Positions 1 through 5,908 of a DNA stretch of 8,868 nucleotides are shown piece after piece. The stretch is taken from contig JAFVEX010000106.1 of the NCBI GenBank assembly GCA_017475785.1, positions 1 to 8,868 of the forward strand, written 5' to 3'. Each line of letters opens with the position of its first letter. The first letter of the stretch is position 1. The position numbers and the translations under genes are program-made. A model generated the notes under the pieces. That model did no database searches, was not told the origin of the DNA, and worked only from the letters and a program-made list of their open reading frames with translations. Origin of the DNA: Eubacterium sp. GTDB lineage: Bacteria > Bacillota_A > Clostridia > Lachnospirales > Lachnospiraceae.

Positions 1-19
1 ACAAGATCAGCAGGCTGTG

Positions 20-26
20 AAAGGAG
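20..26 (+). promoter_or_regulatory. Ribosome binding site of ppk1
   Basis: AAAGGAG lies seven bases before the ATG at 34, a near-ideal match to the 3' end of clostridial 16S rRNA. It fixes the start of the polyphosphate kinase gene. The 33 bases before the gene are too few to judge a promoter. Confidence 0.85.
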
Positions 27-33
27 ATAGAAA

Positions 34-2172
34 ATGAGTGACCTGACCCCTTATAAAAAGCCTGAATACTACAAGAACAGAGAACTCTCCTGGCTGCAGT
101 TTGACACGCGTGTCCTGAACGAGGCGCGGGACCGCTCGATTCCGCTTTTTGAGCGCCTGAAGTTTTTGGCAATCACGTCGTCCAATCTGGATGAATTTTA
201 CATGGTCCGTGTCGCCTCTCTGAAGGATCAGGAGAAGGCAGAGTATACGAAACCGGACATTGCCGGCATGACGCCTGCCAGGCAGCTGGAAGCGATCGCG
301 AAGGAGACGCACAAGCTGGTCGAGAGGCAGTACAGCACGTACAACCGGTCCATTCTTCCGGCACTTGACGAGGCCGGACTGCATTTAATTGACTCGCACG
401 CAGAACTCTCAGAGGAGCAGTGCGCTTTCGCGGACCGTTACTTTGATGAAAACATCTATCCGGTTCTGACGCCAATGGCACTGGATCAGTCACGGCCGTT
501 TCCATTGATCCGCAATAAAACCCTGAACATCGGCGCGCTGATTTCAAAATCAGGAAAGCTGAAAAAAGCCGAATTTGCGACGGTTCAGGTTCCGTCTGTC
601 CTGCCGCGCTTTATTGAGCTGCCCGCCACGGCGGAGGGAAGCAGGGCGCTGGTGCTTCTGGAGGCAGTGATCGAGCGGAATATCGGCAAGCTGTTTCAGG
701 GCTATCAGGTGCTGTGCGCGCATACCTACAGAATCATGCGGAACGCAGAACTGGGAATTGATGAGGATGACGCTTCTGATCTTTTGATCGAGATTGAGAA
801 ATCGCTGAAAAAGCGCCAGTGGGGCGAAGTGATCCGTCTGGAGGTCGATGATGAGATCCGCCCGGAGCTTCTGTCCGTGCTGCTGAAGGAATATGCCATT
901 CATGATGCCGATTTGTTCCGGATTCAGGGTCCGCTTGACCTCACCTTCCTGATGAAGCTGTACGATCTGAAGGGATTTGAACATCTGAAGGTACAGTCTT
1001 ATACACCCGCCCGGATTCCGGAGCTCGCGGGGGACAAAAACCTGTTTAAGGCAATCCGCAGACGTGACATCTTTCTGCATCATCCCTACATGAGCTTTGA
1101 TCCGGTCGTGGAATTTATCCGGCAGAGCGCGGCAGATCCGGACGTCCTCGCCATTAAGCAGACACTCTACCGCGTCAGCGGAAATTCTCCCATTATCGCG
1201 GCCCTCGAATCGGCGGCCATGAACGGAAAGCAGGTAACGGTACTCGTCGAGCTGAAAGCGAGATTTGACGAAGAGAACAATATCGTCTGGGCGAGAGAGC
1301 TGGAGAAGGCCGGATGTCACGTCATCTATGGCCTTGTCGGACTGAAGACACACAGCAAAATCACGCTGGTTGTGCGCCGGGAAAAGGATGGAATCCGCCG
1401 CTATGTTCATCTGGGCACCGGCAATTATAATGACAAAACGGCGCGTCTTTACACAGACTGCGCGATTCTGACCTGCGACGCCAGAATCGGAGAGGACGCG
1501 ACCGCTGTATTCAATATGATTTCCGGGTATTCTGAGCCGAGTCACTGGAACAGCCTGATCGTCGCGCCGTTCTGGCTGCGCAAGCGGTTCCTGTACCTGA
1601 TCGGCAGAGAAGAGCAGAACGCACTGGCAGGCAAAAAGGCACGGATTGTTGCCAAAATGAACTCCCTCTGTGATCAGGAGATCATCGCGGCGCTGTACGC
1701 GGCATCCGCGGCAGGCGTCAAGATCGATCTGATCATCCGCGGGATCTGCTGCCTTCGGACGGGAATCCCCGGCGTCAGCGAAAACATCACTGTGCGCTCA
1801 ATTGTCGGCAATTTCCTGGAGCACGCGCGAATCTTCAGCTTCTATAACAATGGATCAGAAGAGATTTACATGGGCAGCGCAGACTGGATGCCCAGAAACC
1901 TTGACCGGCGCGTGGAAATCGTATTTCCGCTCTATGATGAGCACACAAAGCAGCAGGCGCGGCATGTACTTGCCGTTCAGCTGGCGGACAACGCGAAAGC
2001 GCGCGTGATGAACAGCGAGGGACAGTATGAGCGGATTGACCGCCGCGGAAAGGTTTCTGTCAATGCGCAGGATCTGTTCTGCGAGGAGGCGCAGCAGGCG
2101 GTTCCCGCGTCAGAAAACGGACAAGGAGAGGGAAACCGTACCTTTGTTCCACAGATGAAAGCGGAAGAGTGA
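34..2172 (+). CDS. ppk1: Polyphosphate kinase 1 (PPK1)
   Basis: Makes long-chain inorganic polyphosphate by moving the gamma-phosphate of ATP onto the chain; the reaction is reversible. It works through a phosphohistidine and belongs to the phospholipase D-like fold. The 712 residues match the family's usual length of about 690-720. Seen in the sequence: the N-terminal signature RELSWLQF (16-23) and SSNLDEF (49-55); ATP- and phosphate-binding arginines R370 (in KQTLYR) and R400 (in ELKARFDE); the phosphorylated histidine H430 in LKTHSKI; Y463; R559 in IIRG; and the second conserved histidine H587 in FLEHARIF. These sit at a constant offset of about five from the E. coli enzyme's known residues. 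The last 28 residues or so are low-complexity, polar and probably not conserved. ATG is preceded by AAAGGAG with seven bases between. It converges on nifJ. Upstream sequence is cut off, so whether it follows an exopolyphosphatase gene, as is common, cannot be seen. Confidence 0.98.
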   Translation: MSDLTPYKKPEYYKNRELSWLQFDTRVLNEARDRSIPLFERLKFLAITSSNLDEFYMVRVASLKDQEKAEYTKPDIAGMTPARQLEAIAKETHKLVERQYSTYNRSILPALDEAGLHLIDSHAELSEEQCAFADRYFDENIYPVLTPMALDQSRPFPLIRNKTLNIGALISKSGKLKKAEFATVQVPSVLPRFIELPATAEGSRALVLLEAVIERNIGKLFQGYQVLCAHTYRIMRNAELGIDEDDASDLLIEIEKSLKKRQWGEVIRLEVDDEIRPELLSVLLKEYAIHDADLFRIQGPLDLTFLMKLYDLKGFEHLKVQSYTPARIPELAGDKNLFKAIRRRDIFLHHPYMSFDPVVEFIRQSAADPDVLAIKQTLYRVSGNSPIIAALESAAMNGKQVTVLVELKARFDEENNIVWARELEKAGCHVIYGLVGLKTHSKITLVVRREKDGIRRYVHLGTGNYNDKTARLYTDCAILTCDARIGEDATAVFNMISGYSEPSHWNSLIVAPFWLRKRFLYLIGREEQNALAGKKARIVAKMNSLCDQEIIAALYAASAAGVKIDLIIRGICCLRTGIPGVSENITVRSIVGNFLEHARIFSFYNNGSEEIYMGSADWMPRNLDRRVEIVFPLYDEHTKQQARHVLAVQLADNAKARVMNSEGQYERIDRRGKVSVNAQDLFCEEAQQAVPASENGQGEGNRTFVPQMKAEE

Positions 2173-2196
2173 ACAGGCATCCGCTTAAGGCTATTG

Positions 2197-2239
2197 TATG
2201 ACAGGAACTGCTTTGAAGCGGAGTCCATTTCCTGTCATA
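2197..2239 (+). repeat. 11-bp perfect inverted repeat in the ppk1 3' flank
   Basis: TATGACAGGAA (2197-2207) is matched exactly by its reverse complement at 2229-2239, with 21 bases between. It starts 25 bases after the ppk1 stop and ends two bases before the larger terminator-like hairpin. No T run follows it, so it is not by itself a typical terminator for the + strand. In RNA it would make a stable 3' hairpin on the ppk1 message and, mirrored, on any nifJ read-through message. Its function is unknown; protection of the message end, an ancillary part of the terminator, or a dispersed repeat unit are all possible. Confidence 0.55.
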
Positions 2240-2241
2240 TT

Positions 2242-2308
2242 AAAAGAACTGCCCTGTACCGATCCGGTAATTGAGGATCATATCTTCAACAGGGCAGTTC
2301 TTTTTTTT
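2242..2308 (+). terminator. Convergent terminator, 16-bp stem with branched top
   Basis: A perfect 16-bp stem pairs 2242-2257 (AAAAGAACTGCCCTGT) with 2289-2304, followed by a run of eight T at 2301-2308. This suits Rho-independent termination of ppk1 transcripts. On the opposite strand the same stem is followed by only four T, so it may also stop nifJ transcripts, less efficiently. The 31 bases inside the stem are not a simple loop: 2258-2261 pairs with 2265-2268 (ACCG/CGGT), and 2272-2277 pairs with 2283-2288 with one G-U pair, giving a possible three-way junction. Position between two convergent genes supports a shared terminator. Confidence 0.85.
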
Positions 2309-2326
2309 GATTTCATTCAGCTTTTC

Positions 2327-5300
2327 TTATTTTTTTTGATCTTCCTGATTTTTCAGGCGCTCATAGCGCTCCCATGCCTGCCGCGCGCCCTCGGCGAAGA
2401 GTTCTTTTGCGTTCTCCGGGAATGTTCTGCGGAGGGACGCATAGCGGACTTCACCATCCAGGAATTCTTCGTACGGAAGACTGGGTGCCTTGGAATCCAT
2501 AACAAATTTAGGCTCCGCGTTCGGATTGTAGCGGTACAGATTCCAGTAGCCTGCTTCCACGGCGCGTTTCATCTCGTCCTGAACCTTGTCCATGCCGCAC
2601 TTCAGACCATGTGCCGTACACGGCGCGTAGGCAATGATCAGGCTCGGGCCGTTGAACTGTTCCGCCTCGCGGATTGCCCGGACGAGCTGTGCGTTATCTG
2701 CGCCCATTGCGACCTGTGCCACATAGACATTGCCGTACGTCATCAGCATTGCGCCGATGTCCTTCTTCGGCCGCCGTTTTCCGGACGCCGCGAATTCTGC
2801 CACTGCGCCGATCTGCGTCGCCTTGGAGGACTGTCCGCCGGTATTGGAATAGACCTCTGTGTCGACGATCAGCACGTTCAGATCTTCTCCGGTTGAGAAT
2901 ACGTGGTCGAGTCCGCCAAAGCCAATATCATAAGCCCAGCCGTCTCCGCCGTACATCCAGAAGGTCTTCTTGGTAAGCTGATCCTTCCGCTTCAGGATCG
3001 CCCGCGCCTGATCGTCATCCTGAGAGGCGAGCACCTCCGCCAGCTTTCTGCTGGCCGGAAGAGAGGCGTCAAAGTCATCGTAGGCGTCAATCCAGGCATC
3101 AATTGCGTCGTTGACCGCCTGGTCTGTGCATGTCTCGCGGTAAGCCTCGATCCGCATTCTCTGCAGCCTGCGCTGCTGGCGGACAGAGAGCATCATGCCG
3201 AGCGAAAATTCTGCGTTATCCTCAAACAGAGAATTGGACCAGGCAGGACCATGCCCCTGTTTGTTGACCGTGTAGGAAATGCCGGGCATCGCGCCTGCCC
3301 ATGCCTGTGAGCAGCCGGTCGCGTTTGCCCAGAAGACACGGTCGCCGAAGAGCTGTGTCAGCAGCTTCGCGTAAGGCGTCTCGCCGCAGCCCGCGCACGC
3401 GCCGGAAAACTCCACCAGCGGCTGGCGGAACTGGCTTCCCTTTACAGTGTATGGATCAAAGAGGTCACCTTTATCGGAGAGAGCGAGCGCATAATCCCAG
3501 GAAGCGGGCGTCTCCGGATCGTCGCCGATCGGAATCATCTCGAGCGCTTTTTCCTTCGCCGGACATACGTTTGCGCAGGAGCCGCAGCCAGTGCAGTCCA
3601 TCGTGCTGATCTGCATGCTGTACCAGAGGCCTGCCGCCTGCTTTCCCTTTGCCTCTGCGATCTTCATGTCCGCAGGCGCCGCGTTCTTCTCCTCCTCGTT
3701 CAGAAGGAAGGGACGAATGACCGCGTGAGGACAGACGTAGCTGCACTTATTGCACTGCAGACATTTCGCCGCGTCCCAGGACGGGATGTGCGTCGCGATA
3801 CCACGTTTCTCATAGGCCGTGAGACCCATGTCAAACGCGCCGTCCTCGTAGCCTTTAAAGACGCTGACCGGGAGGTCGTCGCCTTTCTGGGCATTCATCG
3901 GATCAATCATGTTCGCGATGATCGGCGGCACGTCGCCGCGGGTCTCGGCCTCACCTTCAGCCGTCAGCCAGGAATCCGGCACGTCGACCTTGACCAGACC
4001 TTCTTTTCCGGCGTCGATTGCCGCGAGATTCATCTGCACGACATTGTCGCCCTTTTTAAAGTAGCGCTTTTTGGCAGCCGCCTTCATGTAGCCGACTGCC
4101 TCATCCGGCGGAATGACAGGTACGAGATTGAAGAACGCGGCCTGCAGAACCATGTTCGCGTGATTGCCAAGGCCGAGATCTTCCGCGATCTTCAGTCCGT
4201 CGATGATATAGAGGTGCAGCTTTTTCTCCGCAATCTGGCGCCGCACATGGGCAGGAATAAAGTGATCCAGCTCATCGACGCTCCACGGGCAGTTGATCAG
4301 GAACGTTCCGCCCGGCTTGATCTCTGAGACGATATCGTATTTGTGCAGGTATGTCGGATTGTGGCAGGCCACAAAATCCGCGTGCTTTACATAGTAAGAA
4401 GACCGGATCGGCTCGTCGCCAAACCGCAGGTGGCTCTTCGTAATGCCGAAGGATTTCTTCGTATCATATTCAAAATACGCCTGCGCGAATTTCGGTGTAT
4501 GCTCGTTGATGATGGTAACGGTATCCTTGTTGGCGCCGACCGTGCCGTCGCTTCCGAGACCCCAGAATTTGCATGCGACGACATTGCCCTCGCCCGGATT
4601 AATTGCTTCCTCAGCAAGAGAGAGGTGTGTCACGTCATCCGTGATGCCGATGGTAAAGCCGTTCAGCGGAGCGTCCTGCTTCAGGTGTGTATATACAGCG
4701 GCAATCTGTCCCGGTGTCGTATCCTTTGAGGAGAGACCGTAGCGTCCGCCGACGATCGTGAGATCCGCGCGTCCGCGCAGTGCCGTGCAGACATCCTGGT
4801 AGAGCGGCTCGCCGGCGCTGCCCATTTCCTTCGTGCGGTCAAGCACGGCGATCTTCTTGCAGGATGCCGGAATCGCTTTGATAAAACGGCTGATATCAAA
4901 CGGGCGGAAGAGGTGCACCTGAAGGAAGCCGACCTTTTCGCCTCCGGCGTTCAGGTAATCAACGACCTCTCTGGCAGGGCCGCTCACAGAGCCCATCGCC
5001 ACAATCACGCGCTCCGCATCCGGGGCGCCGTAGTAATTAAACAGATGGTAATCGCGGCCTGTCACAGCGTTGATTTTTTCCATATAGCTTTCCACGACGT
5101 CCGGGAGGTTGCTGTAATCTGTGTTATTCGCCTCACGGATCTGGAAGTAGATGTCTCCGTTCTGCACCGTATTGCGCAGAAGCGGGTGCTCCGGATTCAG
5201 CGCGTGGTCACGGAAAGCGTCCAGCGCGTCCATGTCCATCATCGGAATCAGATCCTCATAGGACATCTGCTCGATCTTCGTGATCTCGTGAGACGTTCGG

Positions 5301-5842
5301 AATCCGTCGAAAAAGTGGATGAACGGAATTCTGGATTTCACGGCCGCGAGGTGCGCCACGCCCGCCAGATCCATGACCTCCTGCACGCTTCCGGTAGAGA
5401 GGAGCCCGAAACCGGTCTGGCGGCAGTTCATGACGTCCGAGTGGTCGCCGAAAATAGACATCGCGTGTGTTCCGACCGTGCGCGACGCGACGTGCAGAAC
5501 GGCCGGAAGACGGGATCCCGCGATGCGGTGCAGGACAGGAATCATCAGCATCAGACCCTGCGCCGATGTGAAGCTTGCCGCGAGCGCTCCGGTTTCCAGC
5601 GCGCCGTGGACGGCGCCGATGGCGCCGGCTTCTGACTGCATCTCAACAAGGCGGACAGGCTGGCCAAACATGTTTTTCTTTCCGTTAGCCGCCCAGACAT
5701 CTGTTTTCCCGGCCATCGGAGAAGATGGCGTGATCGGGTAGATCGCTGCGACCTCTGTAAACGCGTACGCAATATACGCGGCCGCTTCATTTCCGTCCAT
5801 CGTAACAAATCTTCGATTCTTATCGCTGGTTGTCGGTTGCAT
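2327..5842 (-). CDS. nifJ: Pyruvate:ferredoxin (flavodoxin) oxidoreductase
   Basis: Cytoplasmic enzyme that splits pyruvate with CoA to acetyl-CoA, CO2 and two reduced ferredoxins, the central pyruvate step of anaerobes. The 1171 residues are the usual single-chain length for Clostridia, without the extra C-terminal domain of Desulfovibrio. Domain order: pyrimidine-binding N-terminal domain (about 16-240, with YPITPS 35-40, E67 and R111); transketolase-C-like domain (about 265-365); gamma domain (about 420-605); EKR segment (EKR at 668-670); a two-cluster ferredoxin domain; and the thiamine-diphosphate domain (about 810-1065). Cysteines 684/687/690/750 and 740/743/746/694 form the two 4Fe-4S sites, and C806, C809, C834 and C1065 form the proximal cluster. 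GDGW (956-959) and SNTGG (989-993) bind the cofactor. ATG is the only start: an in-frame TGA lies six bases upstream. It follows the fusion gene after 66 bases with no terminator, so co-transcription is likely. All key residues are intact. Confidence 0.98.
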   Translation of the reverse strand: MQPTTSDKNRRFVTMDGNEAAAYIAYAFTEVAAIYPITPSSPMAGKTDVWAANGKKNMFGQPVRLVEMQSEAGAIGAVHGALETGALAASFTSAQGLMLMIPVLHRIAGSRLPAVLHVASRTVGTHAMSIFGDHSDVMNCRQTGFGLLSTGSVQEVMDLAGVAHLAAVKSRIPFIHFFDGFRTSHEITKIEQMSYEDLIPMMDMDALDAFRDHALNPEHPLLRNTVQNGDIYFQIREANNTDYSNLPDVVESYMEKINAVTGRDYHLFNYYGAPDAERVIVAMGSVSGPAREVVDYLNAGGEKVGFLQVHLFRPFDISRFIKAIPASCKKIAVLDRTKEMGSAGEPLYQDVCTALRGRADLTIVGGRYGLSSKDTTPGQIAAVYTHLKQDAPLNGFTIGITDDVTHLSLAEEAINPGEGNVVACKFWGLGSDGTVGANKDTVTIINEHTPKFAQAYFEYDTKKSFGITKSHLRFGDEPIRSSYYVKHADFVACHNPTYLHKYDIVSEIKPGGTFLINCPWSVDELDHFIPAHVRRQIAEKKLHLYIIDGLKIAEDLGLGNHANMVLQAAFFNLVPVIPPDEAVGYMKAAAKKRYFKKGDNVVQMNLAAIDAGKEGLVKVDVPDSWLTAEGEAETRGDVPPIIANMIDPMNAQKGDDLPVSVFKGYEDGAFDMGLTAYEKRGIATHIPSWDAAKCLQCNKCSYVCPHAVIRPFLLNEEEKNAAPADMKIAEAKGKQAAGLWYSMQISTMDCTGCGSCANVCPAKEKALEMIPIGDDPETPASWDYALALSDKGDLFDPYTVKGSQFRQPLVEFSGACAGCGETPYAKLLTQLFGDRVFWANATGCSQAWAGAMPGISYTVNKQGHGPAWSNSLFEDNAEFSLGMMLSVRQQRRLQRMRIEAYRETCTDQAVNDAIDAWIDAYDDFDASLPASRKLAEVLASQDDDQARAILKRKDQLTKKTFWMYGGDGWAYDIGFGGLDHVFSTGEDLNVLIVDTEVYSNTGGQSSKATQIGAVAEFAASGKRRPKKDIGAMLMTYGNVYVAQVAMGADNAQLVRAIREAEQFNGPSLIIAYAPCTAHGLKCGMDKVQDEMKRAVEAGYWNLYRYNPNAEPKFVMDSKAPSLPYEEFLDGEVRYASLRRTFPENAKELFAEGARQAWERYERLKNQEDQKK

Positions 5843-5853
5843 GATGATTCAAG

Positions 5854-5859
5854 TCCTTT
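5854..5859 (-). promoter_or_regulatory. Ribosome binding site of nifJ
   Basis: On the minus strand AAAGGA lies 11 bases before the ATG at 5842, slightly further than ideal. An in-frame TGA (5851-5849) sits between site and start, so no longer protein is possible. The rest of the 66-base gap (5843-5908) shows no terminator hairpin and no convincing promoter. Confidence 0.7.
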
Positions 5860-5908
5860 CTAAATCAGATAATCAGGTTTCAAAACTGCAGGCCTTTAGC
5901 GCTGATCG

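Noticed and set aside
550..1545. 331-codon open frame on the - strand, antisense to ppk1
   Set aside because: Shadow of a strongly conserved gene; no recognisable domain and no convincing ribosome binding site.
2242..2304. Short mobile element with terminal inverted repeats
   Set aside because: The 16-bp arms enclose only 31 bases, no target duplication is visible, and the T run plus convergent genes explain it as a terminator.
2198..2896. + strand open frame that starts in the intergenic region and has a hydrophobic stretch
   Set aside because: There is only a weak AAGG before its ATG. It runs through the terminator stem and T runs, which create the phenylalanine/leucine stretch, then antisense through nifJ. 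No family match.
4913..5635. 240-codon + strand open frame antisense to nifJ (similarly 3725-4327 and 4343-4729)
   Set aside because: All are antisense shadows of the oxidoreductase reading frame with H/R/V-rich composition.
5843..5908. Possible promoter (TTGAAA followed by AT-rich sequence) for nifJ in the gap after the fusion gene
   Set aside because: No good -10 box lies at 16-18 bases from TTGAAA; a nifJ promoter inside the fusion gene's end or gap cannot be excluded but is not supported.
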